In this document: positions 36,601 to 47,694 of the stretch, piece by piece
Numbering within the stretch: the first letter of the stretch is position 1
Layout of the letters: every line of letters starts with the position of its first letter
Assembly: GCA_036852015.1 (NCBI GenBank)
Contig: JAANDG010000012.1
Location: 434,001-498,000 of the forward strand
Direction: 5' to 3'
Length of the DNA: 64,000 bases
DNA from: Pelodera strongyloides
Taxonomy: Eukaryota > Nematoda > Chromadorea > Rhabditida > Rhabditidae
The notes under the pieces: generated by a model
Databases searched by the model: none
What the model saw: the letters and a program-made list of their open reading frames with translations, nothing else
What the model was told of the DNA's origin: nothing
Position numbers and translations under genes: made by a program

Positions 36601-39600
36601 AGGAAGTTATAATATTAATAATAATTTATTACCCACAAATGGATGGTATAATAGAAATTGTATCTATGAATATGAATAGTACCATGAGATTTTACTATAT
36701 GCATAGTGAATCTATAAAGACTCTCTACAGCAGATCGTATTAGATCTCATACTGGGTAACATCGACTTACTGACTAATACAGATCTTGGATTTTAGGATT
36801 TTCACTTTGATTAGTTTTTTTTTTAGATTTAGTGTAGAGTCTTGATACTTATAATTTAGAGAAACTGTTTCAGCATTTGAACTGTCTAAATTCGATGCGT
36901 ATATAGTGGCAGATGATATACGTAAGGATGGTATAATATAAGCTTCTAGTTTAAACTAGCTGACACTTAGCTGCACTGTTTTGATCGCACATGTAGAGCC
37001 TATTTGGATCCATCCTATGCCTTACCAGCTACGAAGCTTCAAACATATTAGTTTCAACTGTAAACGTGTAAATCACTGCACCGCCTTCGAAAATATGAAT
37101 TGCACATCGTAATGTTGAAACTAGACACTCTGGTATGTTCTTGTAAGCTCCCCTACCTTCGGGATCCGGTTGCACCGTCATTCCTTTGTCTTCAATCCAG
37201 CAGAAGCTTATGTATCTTCTATAAGCCTTTGTATAAATAATCAGGTTTCGAGTTCGTTTAGATTCACACACAACTGCCACCACATCACCTGCCACGGAGC
37301 AAACGATGAACCGTTCAATAAGGAGTGAGTTAAAATTTAGCCGTTTTAGATGAATGGAAATCAACTAAATATTTGCCTTTTCACCAGCTGGATACCGTAA
37401 GATGAACATGATTATTTTAGGCACAACACCCAAGCAGCGGACGACTTCACCTCGTCGTATCACAGTTCATAGGAAGACAAAGTTAACCAGGCTTCCTGAT
37501 GGAAGTATAAGTACAACGAAGGCCGATAAAGAGGAGCTTACAACATCAACCCCTGTCGGTATCGTGGACGAAACGACGTCAGGAAGGTATGCCTATGCTA
37601 TTTCATTCAGGAACATAATTATTTTCGTATTGTTTATCTCAAATTTTATATGCAACCTATTATAAGCTTTTGTGAGAGGGGCGCTCGGGATGTGAGATGG
37701 CTGAGTGCATGGGAACGTGAACTACTGAACCAATCTAACTTTCTGAGCGTAACGCACATCATCCAAACATACAATCAATCAAACAAACAAGCTCCCAACT
37801 TTATATAATAAGATATTTACGAGGTTACACCGCGCAACTTATTATGTAGTGATTTCTAGTAATATTTCTGAAGTTCTCCTCTTTCTGCACAAAAAAAACT
37901 TGGCAAACTTTCTTCCACGGAGGACTCAAACTACATGACGTAGCTCTAATTTATTCTAGTATCACATCGTCTACACAGAAGTCTGTTCCTCCCGTTCTGC
38001 TTTCACCTGCTTTATCAGAAGATCTAATGGATGATTTGGACCCTGAATTACTACTTCCTTCCAATGAAAAGTGGTGGGATAATGATAGCGATGAAGAGAA
38101 AAAGAAGGAAAAGGCAAAGGAGAAAGAGGTTAGATACCCAAGTGATTAATAAAAGCCCTAGTGATCTCGTCTCCGATGTCGAACTTCGGGCGAATACTTA
38201 TGTAATTTTACGGGAAGATATACATTTCTAATGGGGATTACAGGTATGCTAAAAATTTAACGTATCTTGGAACTACACGAGAATATTTTTTTTTATTTTT
38301 CGGTAGTATTGACAGAATCACACCGAATTTTTGGGATACTTGCAAACCCCATTAGGATACGAAATGTGACTAATATGGTACAATAGACAGAGATTGGAGA
38401 ATTATGTTCAATTCCGTTTCAGGAACATACGACTGCCAGAGAGGTTGAAGTACCTACTTCGAGACCCGTAACAATGTCGCATTCTGAGACCTCTACTCCA
38501 ATTCTCATTGAAAAAGAAGGAGATCACTTCGGAGGAGGCATTCTCCTTCTACCACCGGCAAATCATGAGGACACATCCGATGACGTCACATCCACAATCC
38601 AATCAATAACCCCTGCCAGCACATTATCGATCGATGAGGAACTGGAGTCGACCATCGAACAGCTGTTCGCGACTCCAGCTGAACAGAAGACAAGCACGCA
38701 ACCGACGAAGACTAAGGATGAGAAGTTTCACGATGAGGTAATACATATTGTTATAGTTTGCCTGCTTTTGAATGTAAGACTCAATTAGCTAATGGACATG
38801 CAGTTCGTCCATTAGCAGTCCAGGCTCACCACGGTAATCCTGTGTTTTAGAGTTTTGGACAGGTAAAATCTTAGGGCCACATCACCCTATAAGCCCTAAT
38901 TGTATATATTATTGTTGTTGTTTAGGTCATTACTTCAACCACTGTGTTAACATCCACTACGTCGGAGAGTTCAATTACCCCAATGCACAAGGGTGTTATG
39001 GAGTTGGAAAACCTTGAACCTCAAGAAATTTCGTCGGACAAAGGTATGGGTTTTCGGGTAATTTCTTTGGTAGAGTCCATGTTTTATGTTCCTAATCGTC
39101 AAATCGTGTAGCTAGTTGGGGCTATGTGCGTTCTTGCAATAAATGAGCCTGATGTTTGAGCTTGAGCGAAAAATCGCGACAAACCGTAAGAGCTCAATAA
39201 TCCGGCTGCTGGGACTTCTGCAGTGCTAGCCTTTTGCTCTTGATTTCTTCTCCTCTGCCTTGCCATAATAAAAAAGAAGGTTACGGTATTCATTACTGTT
39301 ACGTTATCTTATGGTCTTGTGATACTCATCACATAGCATGTATTCATGTGCAACGCAACGCTTTTGTGTCTAAATGTGCTACTTCGTTTTGTGCGTTTTT
39401 TATTGTGTCCAGTTTTGTTTCTGTTTCTGTTCTTGTTAACGTGTTTATGTCTTATGCCTATATTCGTTATTGTGTCCACTATTGAAGGTAGCATTTGTAT
39501 GTGATTATTGTTGCAGAATGCTTGTAACTTCTACTGTTTTCTGAAATGCTTAGTTTTATTCAACGCTGTGTTTGTGTACGTTATGAAGAGAAAGTTCCAC

Positions 39601-41485
39601 GTATACCTCATCCAACATCTAATACAGTATTGTCGTTTATATTTATAAGAACACAATAAGGATTAAGGATGAAATTTTAGTAAACAACAAGTAGCCGATT
39701 TCTTTAGACATAACTGTACCAACGGAGTCATCGCGAAGAAAACTTTTCTCGTCGGACGAAGATTTTGATATCACACCCAACTTTCACTATTCAACGTACA
39801 AAATTGGACTCATTCCACATGATCGGTAAGATGATTTGCTCGTACAAAGCTAGTATTTTTCTTATTAGTATTTCTAGCGTAACGCACATATCCACATAAA
39901 ACAAATAAATAAACTTGTTGTCCTTATCAAATAAGAATAACCAGTAGTTTCTTACAAGTGACCACCAAAGTAAAATGATATATAGCTCCAATTGTTCAAG
40001 ATGGTGTAATATTACAGACTCTAATTTTTCAGCGATCGTTATACTTACCAACCAGTGGAAACGACTACTTCACATGATACAGATACTACAACCATTGCTG
40101 TATCTTCTGAAATAGAAGTAAGTGGCTAAGTCCTACCTTCCTAGTACGTGCACACACTGAGGAAGCTAGGCCGGCGCTTAGGCTTTTTCTTCTACATGCA
40201 TTGTTTCACAATACACTATCGAGTAAATGCAGACAACAATAAAAGTTTGACAGTTTTTATCACTGGCCTCAAGGAACTGTACATTTAGTTCTCGAAGACA
40301 TAGTAAGGTGTGTTTGATGCAACAGACCTCTTTTAGTTGATCCTACAAAAAGACTGTGCGACATTATATCATGCATCAGCATAAATATATTCTGATCCTT
40401 TTAGGAGACAACAAGTCTATCGCCCACAAAAGTTATGAAGAAAAATAAAAACAAGACGAATAAGAAGGAAAGGAAAAACAAGAAGAATAAAAATAGTAGA
40501 GAGCAGATAGAGAATAAGAGCACAGAGATTTTTATTCCAAAAGAGACACAGAGTCGGGAGGGGATTCCGACATCAACAACTGTCGTTGTGGCGTCCAGAG
40601 AGCCCGATTCGGAAGTTGCATCAGCTTCGCCAACAAAGACAGGGTAAGATTCTCCTAATGATAAGAGCATCGCATTGGTGGTGCGCCGCGCGAAGCTGGC
40701 TATAATCTGGCGAATTGCTTGTTCTCTTTGATGTAGTTTCTCAACAGCAATAAGATATCACACTTGAGGCTGAACCTTGTGGAAAACGACATTGACATCT
40801 ATTTGATATTCAAGATCTTTCTTCAGAACATCGATGGACGCGACGACCACATCGCAAACCACTTTCTTGCGGCCGAACCGCATATTTGTGAAGCAAATTC
40901 TCCCGAAACACGCGCTATATGTGGATGATAACCCTGAGCATGGTCGGTCTTTTGATTTGATCTGTTTTTGTTTTTGGTACTTTTTTTATACAGTACAGTT
41001 TTTGGTTTTTTTGAGACAGCAAAGGGATATAAAAACAGAGAGAAATAGAGAGGGAGAGAGAGAACGAAAGGGATATAAAAACAGAGAGAGAGAGCATGGA
41101 GAGAGATAACCTCCTTCTGATGTGTTCCTAAACATTTTTCCTTCCAGACGCGACCACCCAAGAAGCTTCAAAGGTGTATTTGGAGAACCGAAAGCAGGAA
41201 ATAGATCCGGAGCTGGACCTCCCTGCTGACTACGAGTATGTTCCCGAGTCGTCGACGGAGGGTCTTGAAGGGATTGGGAGTACTGTAACTCGACGGTTAG
41301 GACAAGAAGCGCACAGTGCCGAGGAGGAGGAGGCCAGACCAATAAGAGATGACGGTCGTACCCTGGCCATGGTGTACGGTGCCCTGGTAGTAGTCACCCT
41401 GCTTACCGTACTTTGTATTCTCGTTCTCTGCTTGTGTAAGAAAATACGGCCGGGCAGAGCGCAGACATATAAAGTTGAGCAATAA
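31477..41485 (+). CDS. Large type I membrane protein, Cys-rich head, mucin-like stalk
   Basis: Exons: 31477-31557, 32261-32394, 33013-33119, 33374-33545, 33756-33833, about 33990-34058, 35769-35952, 36173-36279, 36518-36587, 36874-36921, 37421-37586, 37960-38128, 38423-38737, 38926-39043, 39708-39825, 40033-40117, 40405-40643, 40827-40942, 41148-41485; roughly 900 aa. Signal peptide FLTIFLLFFGLVDSE at residues 13-27. Next is a domain of about 130 aa with many Cys (ACSARC, DTCW, DCMKHC, KQCKEV, ETCRYLHLNALC, KHCPEA) resembling nematode CPG4-type domains. Then a Ser/Thr/Glu-rich stalk with TTT and DE runs, a Lys/Asn-rich segment, one C-terminal helix (LVVVTLLTVLCILVLCLC) and a KKIRPG basic tail. 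The acceptor of the sixth exon is not canonical in this sequence. The ATG is 3 nt after TTTTTTTTCAG. Function unknown; a cell-surface or eggshell-type proteoglycan is possible. Confidence 0.78.
31982..32247. mobile_element. Family A MITE in first intron of the large membrane-protein gene
   Basis: Left TTAAAGCGAAGTACTGGCC, right GGCCGGTATTTCGTAA. It carries the GAAACGCATCG subterminal words on both sides. The right end has lost the perfect TTAA and lies 13 nt upstream of the acceptor of exon 2. Confidence 0.8.
33556..33710. repeat. (CT)n and poly-T run
   Basis: CT dinucleotides, then a run of about 35 T, then CT-rich DNA to about 33710. It lies in the intron between exons 4 and 5 of the large gene. 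Confidence 0.9.
34362..34626 (+). pseudogene. Decayed reverse-transcriptase fragment (Penelope-like type)
   Basis: One frame reads YGEILRINRCTSE, then KVREFINKLLSNGYLKP and IQKAFNRYP. This matches the spacing of the 'GE.LRI.R.CS ... F...L..RGY' module that follows the RT core in Penelope-like and related elements. No intact RT core is visible upstream, and the frame ends in a stop at about 34625. It sits inside an intron of the large membrane-protein gene. Confidence 0.5.
34913..34968 (+). ncRNA. Hammerhead-like core downstream of RT fragment
   Basis: CTGATGA (34913-34919) and GAAAC (34964-34968) bracket a stem GACCCCA/TGGGGTC with a loop of about 29 nt. Penelope-like elements commonly carry hammerhead motifs in their repeats. 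One extra T between CTGATGA and the stem departs from the canonical core, so activity is doubtful. Confidence 0.35.
35597..35759. mobile_element. Family A MITE (5' decayed) in the large gene
   Basis: Right end CCGGCCGGTATTTCGCT TTAA is intact. The left end has lost its TIR but keeps TTTGAAACACATCGAG. The intron acceptor TTTTTTCAG ends 9 nt after the TTAA. Confidence 0.8.
36451..36494. mobile_element. Terminal remnant of a family A MITE
   Basis: GTTTCAAAAACCCGCTG...TACCGCTTTAA resembles the right TIR of family A with several changes. It ends 23 nt before the ATTATTAG acceptor of the next exon. Confidence 0.5.
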
Positions 41486-42893
41486 TTAGGGGTACTGTAG
41501 CTTGTTGAAAAAACAGTCTCATTGCTTCAGAGCGGTATGGCACGTGGTTTTGATACTTGTAACATTATGTGCGGAAATGCCCAAAAGAGCATAGAAACTT
41601 GCATACAACACATCGAAATGGAAATCATGTACCATTCGGTTCTAATTATAACTTAAAACTTTACTGTATATTTGCTCAATATAAGGAAGGAATCGTTTTA
41701 CAAACTTTGACATATTGAATTTAATATTTTCGGCATTTGTAGAATGCTTACTATATGATCTCGATATACATATATGTCGTGTGAGAGTGTTCATGTATAT
41801 ATAGACAAGTTAGTTTTTGAACAAGTTTTTCAAGTAATGAAAATTCACAGTACGTGTTTATCATTACCATTTTACTGTATTTCTATCCTTTTTTAAAGTC
41901 TTTATTCCATGAACTAATAAGCCTCGTGGCATTTACTAGTTTGCTAAAATACTTCAACTCCAAATTCCTTTGAAGTGCTTTCCGTCAATTTTTTTATTAA
42001 TATTCTTATTTTTTTATTTTGCACCCGGTGTATAGTGCACTGTTCCATATCTTCTTTGTGCATGGCTTGTGAATAAATTCTTCTTTCTAAATCATTATAG
42101 AACGTGAAGCCGCCTTTTTTAAATCGAGATACATTTTTGCTTCAAGCACATCTGTATCCAAAAACGCACATAATGATCGTGCAACTATTCTTCTCGTAGA
42201 GGTAGTTCTAGGATTGTTATTAATAGGGCATCAAGAAATGTTCGGAAACATTCATTTGTCCATAGAACTTCCCTTATGATTGAACAAAACGTTACAAACT
42301 CCTTTTGATTTACTTTCGAATTTGCGTGTCGTGGCATATTTTACTACCACTTTATTATGTTTTATTGATTTAGTATGTGTATTTTATAACACAAACTGCA
42401 CGTTACATTGCTTTCTTTGATTGTCTTTGTGCGTAATAAATTATTATAATTATTATAATGGCATTTGTCCATGTGAGTTGTAGAAATGAATACGCTAACA
42501 ACTATTCTTCTCATAGGAAGATCCCCGTTATCAACAATATTTCTCCCAATTCTCAAAAGGCTCCCACAGAGGGTTGCGATGGCCATTTCGGAAAAAGAAC
42601 AGGTGATTATTTGATAAATCTACATGAACCTGACATGCCTCAATAATGAAAATCCTGCAAAAGCAGCAAAACTACCTATCCGTAGGAAATGGGTGAAACC
42701 ATTTGATGACGATTCACTGGTTTTTTCTTGGGCCTGCCCATTTGGTGACCATTTGGTGACCACCTCCCTTCATCAGATGGTCACAAAGGTCGCGAACCAG
42801 TCACGACCCAGTCACCAGATAGTTTTTTCGGACATAGCCCTCGGGCAAGGCCATCGGGAAGTAAATCCAAGCCGACGTCACTAATTATTTCAG
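41486..42893. other. Between the two membrane-helix exon sets
   Basis: AT-rich. Probably the 3' UTR of the upstream gene, then spacer, then a GGTGACC-rich repeat that ends just before the acceptor at 42893. A first exon of the downstream gene may lie here, but I could not identify it. Confidence 0.45.
42690..42885. repeat. GGTGACC-rich repeat, copy 2
   Basis: Tandem CATTTGGTGACCATTTGGTG with CAGTCACGACCCAGTCACC. Related to 9.84 and 61.29 kb. It ends about 8 nt before a TTTCAG acceptor. Confidence 0.6.
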
Positions 42894-44691
42894 TCACTTC
42901 ACGTCAGCGTTTCCACTGTGTTACATTTGGACGGAATACCAAATGATAATTCAACAAATAAAACAGTTTACACCGTTGTACAGAATGGAGGAGCACCTAA
43001 CGTGGTGATTTTTTGCAAGAAACTGGGTGCCCAACAGCCAAGGACAGATATTTATACGGGGAGGGAGAGAGAGAGAAAGAGTAAAGTTTGCACTGCCATT
43101 GTATAATATTATTTACCTTGCACTTAAGAATCTATTTAGGCCGATGCTACTTTACCGAGTATGGACATTGATGTGAATGTAACATTGTTCATGGAACGTG
43201 CTGGAACATCATCGCCTGATACATCGAACGAAGATACAGTATCTGAAGTTGAGCTTGACAAAGCTACAGTGGTACCTCGGGTACCTCAGTTACCAGCGAA
43301 TAGCGAGTCGAATAAAGGATCTAATGATCCACAAGGCAATTACATTCCACAAGACGGAGACGAAGACAAAACAGCTGCAGAAGATGATTACCATCACTAT
43401 TATGTTACTCCAATGAAGGAATTGGAGGAGATCTCTGCTACTGAGACTACTGTAACTATTATGATGACTGAGGATGAGCTGAATGAGCACAGGATAAACG
43501 GTAAGAGGTCTGCAAAATAAGTGACATCAACTCTAAGCTCTAAGCTCTAGTGCACAGAAGGCACACTGAACTTTAAAAGACTAAAAATAAATTAAGTGGA
43601 AAGTTAGATGCGGTACTTGTAACAAGGTTACTAATATTCCGATCAGAATTCTTCTTTTGCGAGGCGTAGTGCTTTTAGAAATTTGATGGAAGTCACCCGG
43701 TGGGAACGGGTGGTAATGAGCATATTTTTAGCGTATACCGAAAATGTTTAGTCATGTTTATTGATGTTCTTCAGAAAACATATACAGTCTTTTCAGAAGC
43801 ATTTCGAAAAGAAGGCCGTGGTAATGTCGATTCGGGTATTCCAATTCAACCAAAAGCTCTCATTGAGATTGAGAAAATTCACCAAGTTTGTTCTAAAATA
43901 CCAATAATACACAAGTAGAACGTGCAGCTATGCTAGGAAATCGACCTATATTTGCCTAGTACTTACCACTCACACATACTTTGAAACAGCGTTTATTACC
44001 AACCGGGGATGTCACTTGTCGTTTTGCTAAACTAAAACGGTATTTTACTCAACCATAGCCGTACATTTATGGCTTCTTGAACAAATTAAAACTTTTTTTT
44101 TTCAGGACAGTATAAGTACGTGCAAAGTTTTTTTAGAGCGAATTGAACAAAGCCCAAGAAGAGTTCCCGGAGATTACTCAGGAAATAAATGGACAATCAT
44201 CAAGTTTGAGCGGTCACGCAGCGGCGTACACTCAAGAGGTAATTGTTTGATTGAATCATTGAATGTATCTGAAGGTTGTCATAAACAACAGTAGAGTAGC
44301 GGATATTCTATTCGCTAGGAAACAACTTCAGGCCTCGGAGGCGTTAACTTTGTGGGCCACACGCCAAGGGTGCGCCACGCCAAGAGTGCGCCTTGTTCGC
44401 GTGCACCTGGCGTAACAATAGGCTGGCGGGCACTCCATGGGGCGCTTCTTTTCTTCTTTCGCATTGTTGGCAGATATGGATCCCATACGGAATTCCAACT
44501 TCCATTTTTCTAGCTTTTACTTTCAGTTGGACGACCCTCGTGCAAACCCTCATCGTTTCGACCTACTTCTGGTCTCCTCCATATGTCTCACGCTCTCTCT
44601 ACTTCTCTGCGTTCTCGTTTCCATGATTGTCTGCCATAAGAAGGCATATTATGCTGAATTTGCACTACAAGAAGAGCATATTGAAGTGTAG
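42894..44691 (+). CDS. Membrane-anchored acidic Ser/Thr-rich protein, 5' end missing
   Basis: Exons 42894-43004, 43140-43500, 43797-43885, 44137-44238 and 44527-44691 join in phase to 275 codons and a TAG. The first part has an N-glycosylation site (DNSTNKT). The second exon is acidic and Ser/Thr-rich (SSPDTSNEDTVSEVE, EDDYHHYYVTPMKE, ISATETTVTIMMTEDE). The last encodes a membrane helix (LLLVSSICLTLSLLLCVL) and a tail CHKKAYYAEF. It resembles the stalk-plus-helix end of the gene just upstream on the same strand. It could be a tandem paralogue or an alternative 3' end of that gene. No signal-peptide exon was found, so the N-terminus is open. Confidence 0.6.
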
Positions 44692-45276
44692 AGTGGAGGG
44701 TGGAAGACTTAGAGTATAGCCCTTATTCAAACCTAACGACCAGAATCACCATAGTGTCGGCAACTTTACTGTGTCACTCGACTGCGGTCATTGGGCCAGC
44801 TTCAGACGGCACGCCATCCGTAACCGCGCGGCGCATTACCTAAAGGTTTAAGATTATGCTTCGGCGTTGGAGTTTGCAGGAAAGTACGACACATCAAATC
44901 AGTATGAGTTCTGTCTCGATACATAGAGGGTCAGAGGGAAGTCCGCCGGAAGTAGGCTGAGCGTTTCCTCGGAAAACAATGTTTGCATCATCCCTACTGT
45001 ATTTTATTAATTATAATGCGTTGTATTGTGTGTCTCTTTGTCGTAACATCGTCTTGATCAACTATGAGCAATTCCACAAGACTTTCGGGTTCAATGTCAT
45101 TTTGTGTCCAAAATTTGTTATACTTCTGTCGCTACCGCATCCTGCGCACCTTAGAAGAAATGCAACCAATCTTATTATATAAAGGAGAAGAGTTTACTTG
45201 GTCTTTTGTTTGTATGCACGCAACGAAATCCTTTCATAAAGAAAATTTACAATCGAATGGGAACATATAAAATCTT

Positions 45277-45359
45277 TGCCGCTGGCGGGATTAGAACCCA
45301 CAGCAGCACCCAATCTCTCGCTTCACAGTCCAACGCTCTACCTGCTGAGCTATGCTAGC
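45277..45359 (-). tRNA. tRNA-like sequence, probably pseudogene or SINE
   Basis: The minus strand has a good box A region (TAGCTCAGCAGGTAGAGC, D-stem GCTC/GAGC), a loop CTGTGAA that would give anticodon GTG (His), an extended variable segment, and a T-arm GTGGG TTCTAAT CCCGC. The anticodon stem and acceptor stem pair badly, so a functional tRNA is unlikely. It could be a nematode long-variable-arm tRNA-derived copy. Confidence 0.45.
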
Positions 45360-45548
45360 TTATGACAATTATAATCCTCTGCCCTACATACAGCACCTTC
45401 AATAGCAAATTTGCATGGTGGCATTAGTCGAGTGGTGATCCAAACTGATTATTATACGTTTCCACAATCAGAGACGTGTGAATGTGTGGGAGGAGAAAGA
45501 TACGAGAGTTAACTTTTTAAATTGTAGCAATCCTTTTTTTAAATAGGG

Positions 45549-45615
45549 AAACAATCGGCCGAAGGCCGATTCCTCCAGTCAGAGAAGAGCCCGTAGGGCT
45601 AGGGCTCTTCGAACG
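45549..45615. repeat. Two adjacent perfect hairpins
   Basis: AATCGGCC-GAA-GGCCGATT (8-bp stem) is followed within 15 nt by GAAGAGCCC-loop-GGGCTCTTC (9-bp stem). No ORF nearby. Confidence 0.6.
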
Positions 45616-46374
45616 GCTGGTATATTTATAATCTAGGCTCTGTTGTTGACTGTTTATCACATTTGTTTGTTTTGTTTAAATAAAGTGAAGATTAAACATT
45701 CTACACGGAATATGCAGGATATTGATGGTCGTTGTGAGTTGTGTTTTAGTACTGACTGGCTGACAATGAGAAGAGCTTGTCGCAGAGTGTGTGGGCCGCA
45801 CAAGTTAGAACGCGGCGCCACAGATGTGCAAGTTCACTTTCTGTGATCAATATGTTGGCTCAGCTGTGGCTCACCTTGAGCTTTATAGCCGCGCCGCGCA
45901 GCTTTGAGCTACCTGGGTATCCGCTCCCGTCGCATTGATTGTTTTGTAGCCGCCCACTTTCTGCAGTTTCATCAGTCGTAAGTTACAGTAATCACCATTT
46001 TAGTAAAATCGTACAGGTAGGTAGAAGTAATCCATCGTGGCATGTATACAGTATTTTTTCTTAAATAATTTACGGAATGTGAGCTTTATTTATATTTTTA
46101 GCGACCATACGATTTTTTTTCATGTAAACAATCTAATAATAGTTGAAAATTGGGTTTCAATGGAAAGGCCTTGAAGTTTTGCTACTCCCGCGACTTTATT
46201 TCCACCCTGGTTACCGTAGTCGAAGGAAATTTGAACTCGCTCTCTTGAACACCGTATAAAACAATCGATACAAAAAAGACGATTATTTTTTGAATATCGT
46301 AGTTTCATCATTGGTGTCCGTTTTGGTACTATTGTCCTCCTCGTCTGTACTATTGTACTTTACGTGTAGTAGCC

Positions 46375-46512
46375 GTTTGTGACATAAACCTCTTTGTGAA
46401 AAAACAGGGTTCAAAAAATGCGTTATGGCTGGTGAACTTTTTTCCCGACCGAATAAACCTTAAAAAAAGTGTTCTTCCTATAATATTCACATTGTCGTTT
46501 TTCTAGGGTCGG
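46375..46512 (+). repeat. Duplicate of nanos upstream/5' splice region, copy 1
   Basis: Shares with 47501-47694 the ordered words CATAAACCTC, GGCTGGTGAACT, CCCGACCGAATAAACCTTA, AAGTGTTC, ATTCACATTGTCGTTTTTC and CTAGGGTCGGA. In this copy the ATG that follows in copy 2 is replaced by foldback sequence, so it cannot start Nanos. Confidence 0.75.
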
Positions 46513-47310
46513 ATTGGCCATGCTGATTCCGAAAAAGTAGGTCACTTAGCACCTTAGGGCTTCTTTAGGCCGCTAGCGCCTCTAAGATATTTTTTTTGCA
46601 AATTTTTTTTCGGCTAAAAAGTTCCTATTATATGTAATTGGCACTTCTAGTTCCGAAAAAGTAGGCTATTTGACACCCAGGACCGTCTAGAGGCTGCTGG
46701 AAGCTCATGTAGACTCCATCCGCTCTCAACTGAACTGACACTAGGTTCACTGCGGACTGTTCCTGCACCCAGCTGGCGTCCTTTTATTGTATTTTTCGTA
46801 TGCTAATTACTTCCTTTCGAAACAGAAATTCTAAAAGTCGTTTACATACGTATGCTAGGTTATTTCCTTTCGCTAACAGTAAGAGCCCGGCGAGCCACTG
46901 CCGGAATAGCAATACATGGATTTTGAGGGATCATGGCTGAACCACCTTCCGATTAGAATATTAGGCATGAGAAGCTCGACGGCGGTACGCGAAACTTAGC
47001 AGAAACGTATCATACATAGAGAGAATTTCGCAAACCACCTCCGACTCACCGACGAGGTTTATGGCCTAGCTCAAAGTTCAGTTTAGGCGACCAGAAAATT
47101 GGGCAAATTCATACTGCTGATAACTTCTTGACTGATTTAGTGTCAATGGCCTCTAGAGGGTCCTGGGTATCAAACAGCCTACTTTTTCGGAACTAGAAGT
47201 GCCAATTACATCTAAGAGGAACTTTTTAGAAATGTTTTTAGAGGCGCTAACGGCCTAAAGAAGCCCTTAGGCGCTAAGTGACCTACTTTTTCGGAATCAG
47301 CATGGCCAAT
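46513..47310. mobile_element. Long inverted-repeat (foldback) element upstream of nanos
   Basis: Arms 46513-46694 and 47149-47310 are inverted copies. The outer ends are ATTGGCCATGCTGATTCC and its complement, and both arms contain TCCGAAAAAGTAGG twice. The central 450 bp is unique with no transposase ORF. It splits a duplicated nanos 5' region. Confidence 0.8.
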
Positions 47311-47694
47311 TACATATTATAGGACGTTTTTAAGGAAAAAATTTTTTTGACCCCACTGCGGCACGTAAAGTACAATAGTACCTCTTGTTCGTTTGTCGCC
47401 GTCCTCGTCTGTAGTTTTCTCGCAAAAAAACTAGTTGTTATGTTTCGGTTTTGTGCTCAAAAAGGGTGTTATTCGCCACATAAGTAGTAGCATCCTTGTT
47501 TGTGACCTGTCATAAACCTCATTGTCAGAAAAAACAGTTCTTGGATTCTAAATGTGAAGCCGATGCGTGATGGCTGGTGAACTGTTATATTTATCCCGAC
47601 CGAATAAACCTTACAAGGAAAAGTGTTCCGTGTTTCTACAATGGCTGTAGGTCTTCATATGTGGTATTCACATTGTCGTTTTTCTAGGGTCGGA

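Noticed and set aside
37029..37364. 111-codon minus-strand ORF
   Set aside because: Lies in an intron of the large plus-strand gene and has no recognisable motif or splice context.
45277..45359. Functional tRNA-His
   Set aside because: Acceptor and anticodon stems do not pair; kept only as tRNA-like.
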